From contig LWCA01000328.1 of assembly GCA_001642005.1 (NCBI GenBank), forward strand, positions 1-32,278: a DNA stretch of 32,278 nucleotides, given 5' to 3'. This stretch comes from Intoshia linei (taxonomy: Eukaryota; Orthonectida; Rhopaluridae). The position numbers and the translations under genes were made by a program. How positions within the stretch are numbered: position 1 is the stretch's first letter; each line of letters begins with the position of its first letter. The notes under the pieces were generated by a model. That model was not told the origin of the DNA. It made no database searches and was given only the letters and a program-made list of their open reading frames with translations. This document shows, piece after piece, positions 1-10,237 of the stretch.

Positions 1-138
1 AATTTTTAATGTCTTCCTGCGGACTCAATCCTTAATTATATATATTAAAATTGACCCATTCTTAATAATTTATTGATGTGAACCGAATTAGCCCTGAGTG
101 GCAAGCAAAATCTAAAAAAAATGTAAAATGTTGACACC

Positions 139-1530
139 CTATTGTCCACCAGCTTGCCTATTTCCGTGTCCTTTGGTTCGTATCTTACAATTTACAATTC
201 CGCACAAACTACAAATGTCCCTTACTAATTCTGACTCAAACTGTGTCCCTCTGTCCGTGTGTATTATCTCTGGAACACCAAACTTGGCCATTAACTGTTC
301 AAAAATTACCTCCGCGCATGTATTGATCTTCATGTCCGCCACTGAGAAAATTTCTGTCCATTTAAAGAAGTAATCAATCATTACCAGAAGAAATTTATTA
401 CCTTTTCTTGATTTTACAAAAGGTCCCGCAAAGTCCAATTGCCATACCCTATTCACTGCTCCGCTTACTACTGGTCTCAACTCCATTGGCCGTTTATGTC
501 CTCCGTCTTTATTTCTAGCACAAATTTCGCAATGTCCTACGTATTTTGCCACATCTTGTGACATTCCTGTCCAATAAAATTGTGTTCTCAGAATGTCCAT
601 TAACATCCTACATTTGTCCAACATTTCCCACAAATGAGCCGTAGGGTAAGCATATCTATAAATCAACTTGTTCATTCCTTGGAAATCCACCACAAACCTG
701 TCCTTGCCACCCTTTTGGGGAACCAAAAAACACGGCAATCTTCATGAATTGTTCGATGGTTCGATGATGTCAATCTTAAGCATGTTTTCCAAATGTTCCC
801 TCAAAATATGTCCTACGTTTCCTGGAGCTGAATATACTGGACCACTCACAGGGTTTATGTCCAGCCTGAGCCTCATCTCGTGTTCCATCCATGTTGTCCT
901 GCCAGTTTGTCATTTACTACATCTCCATATTTGTCCACCACCGATTCGTACAGCAAGTTCAAATGTCTTACTCTCCCTGACGCTTTGTTCCCTAAATTAT
1001 GTCCCGATATATCCACTCCTTCCTCCCATTCCTGTTCATAAGCATGATAGTCATTGTCCGGTGGTTTATTTCCCTCAATATATCCATCTTTATGTCCCAT
1101 TACCAACCCTTCACTATTTCCATACTCATGTCCCCCATTTGTCCACTTCAGTTTAAATTTTACTGACTTGTTCCAAAATTGAACATTTATCCCATATCGT
1201 TGTAAAACATTACATCCTATTATTATTACTTATTATTATATACATATTATTACGGAGCATTACAATTGTCCAATGTCCAAGCCGCCATAATATAAAATAA
1301 AACTTCAAATCTAACATCATTGTACTTTGCTATGGCCAGTGTCCCATTGTCGATCACTGTCCTTCCTCCAAACGTACCCTTGAAACCCTTTTCCTTTAAT
1401 TTCTGTACTTTCCTCTCTTCAACCACCTTCTAGTTCATCAAACTGAAACTCGCTCCTGTGTTTATCAAAACTCTCAACCTCTCGCCGTCAACCTCCAATT
1501 TTATCACAAACATCACGTAATTGTTGTTTT
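139..1530 (-). pseudogene. Degenerate Ty3/gypsy-like retroelement pol fragment
   Basis: Read on the minus strand, about 1530 to 1130 resembles a retroelement aspartic protease, with an (I)NTGAS box where D(T/S)GA is normal and an in-frame stop a few codons later. About 1106 to 740 resembles the protease-RT linker, with 'VDKYGDV' and 'DIIEPSNNS'. The open stretch 738-139 starts with an RT N-terminal block (FLVPQKGGKDRFVVDF, residues 4-19) and passes directly into an integrase zinc-finger region (HCEICARN) and core (LDFAGPF, DYFFKW, HTDRGTQF). The rest of RT and all of RNase H are missing, so there is a large internal deletion. The reading ends soon after the core, where the usual HPQ-x-NG region is garbled, then hits a stop. 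No LTRs, primer-binding site or polypurine tract were recognised. It is a broken, non-autonomous fossil of a Metaviridae-type element. The family call is secure and the boundaries are approximate. Confidence 0.85.
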
Positions 1531-1540
1531 TGTAAAAAAA

Positions 1541-4500
1541 GACTTTAAAAAAATTTAATTTACGTGATGAAGACTTTATGATGTAATGCAAGTCGGTTTA
1601 TCTTTAAGATTTCAGTTAAACCGTGAAAATTAATTTTTCAAAATTTCAAACAATCAAATAAACAAAATCATAAAGTGATCTTCACTTTTTATTATAGGTT
1701 ATAGTAACCTATAACACTATACATAAAAAAATGAAGGATCAAAGCAGGATCAAGAAACAAAACGAATCAATTTATGAGATTTCCTCCCATATATCTCTTT
1801 ATAATAAAGTTTATTGGAAATGTGTAAACGTTCAATGCACCTTTTTTTTTGAAATTGTAAGATGAATATTTTTAAATTTTACAAAAAAGGTAATTTGTGG
1901 GTTTCGCCGTGAAGATATAATATTTTTAAATTTAAATTGATCATAATATTATGGTTTTAAAACCTTTATCAGATTGGCTATTTTTTTACAATTCGTGAAC
2001 TCGCTTGTATTTTAATAAATAAAAAGATAATTGGGGTTTTTGACTTTGAAGGACTCAATTTCTCAAAATGAAATTTGCGATAAAACAACACTCTTGGAAA
2101 ACTGTAATAGAAATATAGAAATATGTAGTTTTTAAGAATTATAAATAACCAAATTTAGAACCGTTTAAAATTTAACCCTAAAGTACTTTTTAAAGTATAT
2201 TTTTTGTATATCATTAATATACTTTTTAGACCATATATAACCCAGAACATTCACAAAATACTAATTTGTATTTTAATTTGAAAGACTATACAAACTTTAC
2301 GGAAATGTTTAAGCAATCCGGTGTTAAATGTGTTGTAAGTTTTATTTACTTTTTATTGTACAAATTTAGTAGTCCAGGTCGTAAAGTGACCACATTTTAA
2401 AAAATTATCATATCTTTTTGATGGAAATTTGAGTATTTTATTTTAAAAATTATTGAAACTTGTTTTACTGGTCATTAATTAGTGATTATAATAGTTACAA
2501 TTATAATTGTAACTATTAGAGCAGATATTCTCAAACTTTATCACAGTGTGAAATACTTTAATTTTCTTTTATATTATTATCCTACGTTTACAATAACTTC
2601 AACTTAAATGTTTATAAAATAAAGATAAAGTAAATGAAAAGGTGTTCATTTAAGTTTTGGTAGCCACACCGGTTGGGAACACTAATCAAACCAGAATTTA
2701 CATTTATTCTCCCATGGTAATAATCTTTACTTGAAAATCAGAGCCGAAACTGCCATATTCCAGTATCGAAAATCTATTAAATTTCAATATCCCAATAACT
2801 CATATGATGTGGACTATCAGTTTAAATTCGAATCAAAAAATAGTTGTATAGTATATTCAAATTATATACATTTTAAAAATCTCAATTTGGAAAAATGGGA
2901 CTTCGATACGGTAGGTTTGGCTTTATTGGTCGTGAATCTATGAAATTGAGACATGTAGCATATAAGGATAATAATAACATTTAGGAAACTATATCAAAAC
3001 CTGAATGGGAAGTTTTTAGTAATTTTTTAAATATAAATATTTTGATTTATTTAATTTAGACTTGTATAATGTCTTTATTTTTCAAAAAAGTGTCTAAAAC
3101 ACAAAAAAAATGTACAATAAATATTTTAAAAATTTAGTAAAATTTTTAGACAAATCTATTTTGCAGAATAGAAAATACAGCTATTCTAATGTGGTCAATT
3201 ATTGGTTTTACAGTAACCAATAGATAAGTGTATATTTAATAATTTGTCTAAAATTGTGAATTTTTAAACGATTTCAATAATTTTGGTACTCATTTGATTC
3301 CGTTTATCCTAAAAACTACAATGAAATGACAAAAAAACTAAAAAATTAACTTTTTACATAATATTTAGTTAAATTATCAATACAATTAGTTGACCGTTCA
3401 TTTCACTATTATCAAATTCGTTGATTTTTAAAAACGTGAGTGCATATTAAATACAAAATACATAAGTATTTTATTTGAGAAGAACTTTCTTAATTTTAGT
3501 ATTTTATAATTAATCAATTAATATCGAAAAAAATGGTAAAAAAAAGAACTTCACCAAGTATAATCAGCAAAGATGTTATCGATATTTTAATTATTAAACC
3601 ATTTTTCATACATTAATATTGTTTCTTTTCTCAAAATTACATGAACAGTCTTTAAAATCAATTGACATTTTGTGAAATACAATTTAAAACGGGTAATTTA
3701 ATAAAGTCCATTTTAGTATATTTGAGAATTTGATTTAAGAAATACTAAGTTACTTTTCTATGAATGAACTAATTAAAATATTAATAACTCTTGAACTACA
3801 CTAGGTATTTGATTTAAATTTTGTACATGGCATAACAGTAGTAGTCGGAGTCACCTGAGAAATTTTTTTGAAAATCCTTTTTTAGTGTTGCACAGTATTA
3901 TGTAATCTGTATTAGAAAATATTGTTTATTTATTGTTCTCAAATTATTTCATAAAATTGAATGTCTTAAAAATTTACATTCCTACAATTTTAAATTAAGG
4001 TATAAATTACAATGCAATTTTTCCTAGTGTTTATCATATTTCGTTAATTGTAATTTATAATGTGAATTTTAATGGTTTCAATGTGAATAATAGTGGAAGT
4101 CAAAGATTTATTAGAGGTTTTTATTAATTTAGGTTACTGAATACAATATATTAATACATACTTTATATATTATAGTATAGCTTTGTTTATTAAATGATTT
4201 GAATGTGCGTTTCTTGAGTATTTTAACCTTATAAATCAAATACCTAAAGAAACATAGTATAGGGCATGCAATAAATTTTTAATAATTGTATACTGCCTAA
4301 TGAATTTATCAAATTTTATTCTAAATCCAATAAAAAGTGTTCATTATGGTGTACTTGTTGAAATTAACATGTATTAAATGTGGTGTTAAACTAAAATAAT
4401 ATAAATCATGTCAAGTTTAACAAAGAAATTAAATGAAGAAGTGGGATATGAAAGCCATAATTTTAAAAATATAACCTAAATTCAATATACCATTTTAAAA

Positions 4501-4788
4501 ATCTTGTAAACAAATAAAAATGTAAACTATATGCTCCATTTTTCACATTATAATCTGCAGTAGTACTTTCAGACATGTATTTAAATTTTAAAATTGTGTA
4601 TGTGTAGGAGGATTTGCCTAGAGTTACTTTTGTTTGAATATTTTCGTTTTAATCAATATGATAATTTACTGGTTTTTAAATATATAAAATGGCATTGTCT
4701 TGTTCTATTACTATTGTTTTATAAACGTGATTTCTTGTACATCATTTTGTACATCATATCTATATATCATTTTGATTTGCAAACATCA
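1541..4788. other. Gene-free AT-rich intergenic region with repeat fragments
   Basis: No exon chain matching a known family was found on either strand. The region is low-complexity and AT-rich. About 2030-2110 resembles stretches near 11140-11210 and, inverted, 12990-13060. About 2800-2910 resembles 23725-23815. A 9-bp-arm palindrome lies at 1693-1713. The open frame 2731-2943 falls inside repeat-like sequence and is not supported as a gene. The last few hundred bases should contain the promoter and any 5' leader exon of the kinase gene at 4789, but I could not define them. Confidence 0.6.
1693..1713. repeat. Short perfect palindrome (9-bp arms, 3-nt loop)
   Basis: TATAGGTTA is followed by TAG and then TAACCTATA, its exact reverse complement. 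It lies just beyond the retroelement remains. It may be incidental in AT-rich DNA. Confidence 0.5.
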
Positions 4789-7700
4789 ATGAGTCAATCC
4801 CCCAACAAACCAAACAGTTCATATGCTATGACACCATGGCCAACCGATGAAAATGATGACCGGAATGATGCAGACATGTCCATGTATGCTAACATTGACA
4901 ATCTAAAAATGGGAAAGAAAATTGGCCAAGGTCAGTTTAGTGGTAAGTTTTTATAACCATTAAAATAGATTTTGTGTTAATTTCACTATTTAGTCGTATA
5001 TAGATCGAAATGTTCTGTTAATAGTAAAAATGTAGCTTTAAAGAAAATTCAGGTATTTCAGATGTATAGATTGCATTTATTTTTTTAGATTTTTGAAATG
5101 GTCGATGCCAAAGCTAGGGCTGATTGTATAAAGGAAATTGATTTGTTGAAGGTATAGCATTTTTTTAATTTAATTATCTTGCTTAAGCAATTGAAACATC
5201 CGAATATTATTAAATACTTGGCTTCTTTTATATATAATGATGAATTAAATATTGTACTTGAATTGGCTGATGCAGGGGATTTGTCCAAAATGATTAAGGT
5301 TGTTTTTTTAACTTTATTATATAGGAAAATTAGCATTTTAAAAAACAAAAACGTCTTATTCCAGAAAAAATTGTATGGAAATATTTTATACAGATCTGCA
5401 GTGCTTTAGGTAATTTTATTTTTGCCCTTTTAAATGTTGGTTTCTGTATTGTAATTGTAAACAATTTTTACTTCATGTAAATTTAGAACATATGCACTCT
5501 AAAAGAATCATGCATAGAGGTTACTTATTCTACAACTTTTAGTTTCATGTTTTTAATCAAAATTTCTTAAACTATAACATTGACTACGAATCTATATAGT
5601 AAACAATATGGTAGATTTCAAATTTCTCAGTTACATGTTGCTTTTAAAACTTTTTTTGCAACTTATGAAATTTTGATTCCTGATAAAATATCATTTGTAA
5701 ATATTATTCTTTATTTACAGATATAAAACCTGCCAATGTCTTTGTAACAATGAACGGTATTGTTAAATTAGGAGATTTAGGACTAGGCAGATACTTTAGT
5801 TCAAATACTACGGCTGCTCATTCTTTGGGTAAAATTTATTATTATCCTAACTTATATAAAATGCGACGCGATTTTTGTTTGTGTGTGTGTGTCCTATTTT
5901 ATTAAAATAACTAGCATTCTTAGAATTTTTTAAAGACCACATTTCAATTACAGTTTTTCCGGGACGTATAATAAGATAAATTTCAACCTCCCAATTTCAC
6001 ATCTTAAGGGTCAAAAACCCATGTTGTCCCTACTTTTGAAAATTAAACGAGTTGGAGAATTTAAAAAAATTATTTCTTCATGGCCAAAACCCCAAATTCC
6101 CTTCCTTTTTTTTTTAGAAAACAGCCCTAGAATTTCAAAAAATTTACAGGTGGTAGAGTTGTATTATGTTAACACACATAAAAAATTTCAATCCGAATAA
6201 GTGCGACTTCACGGTCAAAAAAGTATTTTAGTATTCATATATTTTTTTTTTGAAATATTTTATTTAAACAAAAAATATGAAATAATTAACCGTCCGATAA
6301 TTTAAAAAAAGAATTATTCTGATAGAGCTTATTCCAGTTGATATAAATACAAAATTTCAACCCCAGAAATCTACGCATTTCTGGTGAAAAATAATTTTTA
6401 ATATATTATCAACCAATATTTTTCAAATATTTCGATTAAAATCAAAAATTGAAAATGTAAATATTGATCCTACAATTTCAAAAAAAAATGTGGATTGTAC
6501 GTCTACACATTTCCAATCAAGACATATACGTGAAAATCTATATAATTCATTCCTTCGGAATTTTTAAATTTCAAATTTTCATTTTCCAAACATTTTGAAC
6601 AACAATTACGGCAACGAATTTATAAAAGTTTTGATACTAACTTAATTTGAAAATGCTAAAAAGAAAAGTAACATTCACAAGAAAAAAGGCCAAAAGTATA
6701 GACAGATTTTTAACATCAATCATTTTTATATTACAATCCTATGCAATAATGATAAAATTAATTATTTAATTAATTATTGATACACAATTGGTATTATTAA
6801 GTATTTATTAAATTGGTTCTGAATATATATCATCACATTGAAAATGACAAAATAGATTTTTATAATTTTATTTTGCTGGAATTTATGCCTATTTTGACAA
6901 AATTTTTAATGAGTGTTTTTACTTTATTGTTAAGATTATACAACTCATTCTGTCTAATAAATTATTTCTTTAATTTTATTTTTTCTGGAATTTATGCTAT
7001 TTATGACAATTTTTAGGATTGGACGTTTTTACTTTACTTTTAATATTATACACATTCTGTCTAGAATAAATTAAAAAAATGGGATAATTGTTTTTAAAAT
7101 TCTAAAATATAATAAAAGAGTGCCCTCGGATTAGCTAGGTGCTGTTTTGTACGTAGTACAAAACAGCCAAGCTAGTTAACTATATTTATTGATGTTTCAT
7201 TCGAAATTTAATACAAAATCAAAAAATTGTGCCAAAATACATACATCATATCATTGCTAAATGAAAACAATACATTGGAGTGTAATTAGGCGCTTATACT
7301 ATTTTTCACGTGACGTTACCTAATTTTGTATTTTTATTGTTCTCCCAATTGTAATATTTAGTCTACCTTTGAATAGAACGCTTCTGTTATGTAATTAGTA
7401 ATTTTGTATAACAACAATGTATTTATTAATTAAAATTAAAACTTCAATAGCTCAGAAATGACACGATAGATTTAAAAAAATTTTTGGCTATTGCATATGT
7501 AAAAAGCGTTAGTATCATATAAGATATTTTTTATTAAGAAAGTTAATTTGAGTGTTATAGTTTGCAATTCATTGGTAGCAACATCGAGTATGCCATAAGT
7601 AAATCGCAATTACCTTTTTAAATTTTTTAAAAATTAAATAAAATTAATATTTTAGTTGGAACCCCATACTACATGTCTCCTGAAAGAATACACGAAACAG

Positions 7701-8336
7701 GATACAATTTTCAGTCAGATGTTTGGTCCTTAGGTTGTTTGTTATATGAGGTAAATTTTAAAAAAAAATTATAATAAGTGGGCATTATAAACAAATAATA
7801 AATTATTTTTCTGTTATAATATATTATATTAATCTTTTTCTGACGGCTTTTATAGGATAGGAATATAGGAATTGTGGAGTCTGAAATTTGATGATACTCA
7901 AAATTTCAATCTATGATTTTTTTTTAAATGACGGCCTTTAAAATTACTTGGGAAACGTTGATATATCTAACATTCATAATAGTAAATTTTTTAAATGTAA
8001 TTGAATCTAGATGGCTGCATTGCATAGTCCTTTTTATGGAGAAAAAATGAACCTCTACTCACTTTGTCAAAAAATTGAAAAAGGCGATTACCCTCCTTTA
8101 TCTGATAATTATTCAAATGATGTAATTATATTTCTACTTATTTAAAAATATTTTATATTTTAAAATTTTTGTTTATGTATTTATTTTAGTTGCGAAACTT
8201 AGTACGTAAATGCCTTCATTCTGAACCAACTAAAAGACCAAATATTACCCAAGTTTCCAAAACTGCTATAGCCATGTTTACAAATTTTAATAAATCAAAA
8301 TCACCCACAAATAATAAATCAACAAATTTATTTTAA
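4789..8336 (+). CDS. NEK7: NEK6/NEK7-type mitotic serine/threonine kinase, 10 exons, complete
   Basis: Exons: 4789-4942, 4994-5052, 5089-5151, 5188-5298, 5334-5409, 5487-5519, 5721-5828, 7656-7750, 8011-8121, 8190-8336. All junctions are GT-AG and phases agree, giving 318 aa against about 302-313 in vertebrate NEK7/NEK6. Kinase hallmarks: glycine loop GQGQFS (46-51), VAIK-type lysine K68 (VALKK), alpha-C E87, HRD 164-166, DLG 184-186, activation-loop S200 (AAHSLVGTPYY, matching the NEK7 activating serine) and SPE 209-211. Y102 in 'IKYLAS' matches the auto-inhibitory tyrosine of NEK7. The family acts downstream of NEK9 in spindle assembly and centrosome separation. The N-terminus (1-40) is polar and poorly conserved. 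ATG 4789 is the likely start; the upstream frame is AT-rich and hydrophobic and looks non-coding. Introns of 35-36 nt flank exons 3 and 4, while intron 7 is 1827 nt. NEK6 and NEK7 cannot be separated here. Confidence 0.96.
6862..7073. repeat. Two tandem copies of a ~109-bp unit
   Basis: Copy 1 (6862-6964) and copy 2 (6971-7073) share the same order of landmarks: TAATTTTATTTT, CTGGAATTTATGC, ATTTTTA, GTTTTTACTTTA and CATTCTGTCTA followed by ATAAATTA. Divergence is modest, mostly small indels, so this is a local duplication inside the kinase intron. Confidence 0.8.
7141..7167. repeat. Perfect inverted repeat, 12-bp arms with 3-nt loop
   Basis: GCTGTTTTGTAC, loop GTA, then GTACAAAACAGC. The flanks (TTAGCTAGG on the left, AAGCTAGTTAA on the right) extend the symmetry imperfectly to roughly 20 bp per side. 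It sits in intron 7 of the NEK kinase gene. It could be the collapsed end-to-end termini of a small transposon or an RNA hairpin. Confidence 0.85.
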
Positions 8337-8780
8337 ACTTTTCATATCATGTGTACCGTAATTTGTGTTTTGAATACATTTTAAATGTTTTGATTGTGTT
8401 TGATTCAATAACTCATTGGTCAGTCAAATGTGCAGTCATTTCGTCGCTGCGGATCCCTTCAATTTATTTATTATAGTCTGATGTATGATTCGCCAAATAG
8501 GTTATTCTTGGAATTTTCGTGGCCTCGACTATGGCAGGTTCAGCTCTGGTTACTGGGTATCACATTTTTGGAAATTTTCCAGTCAACATCAGAATAAAAT
8601 TAACAATTTCAAATGAAATTAATGATAGTTTTTAGCCTTAAATTTAGTATCTTACATGGTTCAGTTTTGATTTTGTAAAAATCCACAATATTGCGGATAT
8701 TGTATTGATATTTGTATGATTTTATGATAAAATTTATCATACAAAATATGCATATTCAAATAAAGTTAGAAATTTTTAAA
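8337..8780. other. Intergenic gap between NEK kinase and IBA57 genes
   Basis: It should hold the 3' UTR of the kinase gene and the promoter and leader of IBA57. No canonical AATAAA follows the kinase stop closely. About 8420-8570 is visibly less AT-rich than its surroundings. On the minus strand one frame stays open for about 30 codons there before a stop, with no family recognised. It may be a decayed coding fragment or UTR. Confidence 0.5.
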
Positions 8781-10212
8781 ATGAACTCAAAGTTTTTAAA
8801 ATTTTCAGTTAACCCAATTGCAAATATATACACCTTATCAAATCGAAGCATTATAAAAATATCTAGCAAATCTGGTTTATACAAATGGATGCAATCTACG
8901 ATTGCAAACGATATAAATACGATCGATACAAAAAATTGCATACATACCCTGATATTGGATCCAAAGGTACAACTTAGGTCGACAAATATGCTTTAACTCT
9001 AAATTTCCTAAATATCAGTCCGTGAAATATTTTGAAAAAATTAATTTACTAATTAAAAGTCTATTTATTACGTTTTTATCAAAATTTTGTAATGTTACTA
9101 GTAATGCGCTTTAGTGGTTCACGATAAATTTTATAATTTATTACCGGTCAGTCGTAAAAAAAGTGTATAAAACTTGAAAAACTTTGAATTGAAACAGTTT
9201 AGATTTAGTAGAAAATAGTTTGGTAAAGTAGAACCAAAGGGTTGGGAACCATTTTACACTTGTATCGCCTGAATGGTGCATTTCATTTAATTTTAAATAT
9301 TTTAGCATCATTTGTCGATATTTATTTTCATATACTTGCATTTTTTTAATTAATATAGGGTCACACTAAATTTGACGCATTTTTGTTTAAATCTGATTCA
9401 GAACAAAAAAAGCTGTATATGGATGTTGACAAGTCACAAACTGGCCAAATTATAAATTACTTAAATCGTTACAACCTACGTAAAACTGTAACAAGTGTTA
9501 TACAAAAATGGAAAAATATATTTAGATAACATTCACCGACGTTTCAAATAAATACAGTGCATATTGGAGTTTAGAAAATGACAATTCTTTTGAAATTGAT
9601 CCACGAATCAAAGAAATGGGGTTTCGAAAAATTGAAACAATCAAAACTTCGAAAATCGGAGACAGTATATACAGAAATCATAGACATTGTATAGGAATTG
9701 CGGAGGGGCCAGAATTAAAAAAAACAGTTCCAATTATATATAATTTCGATTGGTTGCAGTCTAGTAATTTTAAATATTACTTTTCTTTTATACAATAATA
9801 TGAATCTGCCATGTAGTGTCTAATACAAAGGGTTGTTATATTGGACAAGAAATGGTGAATCGAACAATGGTTCAAGCAATAGTTCGAAAACGCCTCGTCC
9901 CAATAAAAATAGAAAAGTAATTAAAATGAATTTCATACAAATTCGATATTCTAATAAAATTGTAATAGAAGCAACAAACCACCATATATTGGAAATTACA
10001 TCAGGAATGATAAAGGAGAAGATATTGGACGAATTACATCATATCATGAACCTCATGCGTTAGCCGTTTTAAGACTGAATAATGTTACAAAGAAACTTTT
10101 TGTTTTTAACAAAGACTTAAATTCCATTACACATCAGACTCATTTTCGTGTTCCACAATGGTGGAAAATTCAACAAGATAATTTTTTGAAAAATATAAAT
10201 TTAAAATTTTAA
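8781..10212 (+). CDS. IBA57: IBA57-type Fe-S cluster assembly factor (CAF17/YgfZ family), mitochondrial, 5 exons
   Basis: Exons: 8781-8966, 9359-9487, 9526-9763, 9817-9916, 9969-10212. GT-AG junctions with agreeing phases give 298 aa (human about 356). The folate-binding-like family signature KGCYIGQE is intact at residues 189-196 and is assembled across the exon 3/4 junction. Other matches include 'IANDINTID', 'LILDPKGHTKFDAFLF', 'YLNRYNLRKT', 'IDPRIKEMG' and the C-terminal 'VPQWW'. IBA57 works with ISCA1/ISCA2 in mitochondria to make 4Fe-4S clusters for lipoyl synthase, aconitase and respiratory complex I. The start is uncertain: in-frame ATGs also occur at 8712, 8724 and 8748. The first residues are basic and hydrophobic, as for a matrix presequence. 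Intron 2 is 38 nt. The gene converges on DARS1, with its stop 25 nt from the AspRS stop. Confidence 0.95.
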
Positions 10213-10237
10213 TTTTTTCCATTTAAATATTATAAAA

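Larger units (their letters stand above)
5829..7655 (+). other. 1.8-kb intron 7 of the NEK kinase, repeat-rich
   Basis: By far the longest intron of this gene, inserted within the codon for V202 in the activation segment. It carries a (GT)n run near 5878-5891, copies of a dispersed 'TTTCAACC...CACGGTCAAAAA' repeat (5930-6560), a tandem duplication (6862-7073) and a strong hairpin (7141-7167). No coding exon was recognised inside it. The open frame 6813-7016 lies across the tandem duplication and is rejected as a gene. Confidence 0.75.

Noticed and set aside
668-1156. 162-aa plus-strand open frame
   Set aside because: It runs antisense to the retroelement pol remnant. The residues show no family resemblance, while the minus strand has RT and protease features.
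2731-2943. 70-aa plus-strand open frame
   Set aside because: It overlaps a dispersed repeat also found at 23725-23815, has no ATG start and shows no recognisable domain.
8712-8780. Upstream ATGs extending IBA57 by up to 23 residues
   Set aside because: Not excluded, but the extension (MYDFMIKFIIQNMH...) is AT-driven and unconserved. 8781 was preferred, with the uncertainty noted.
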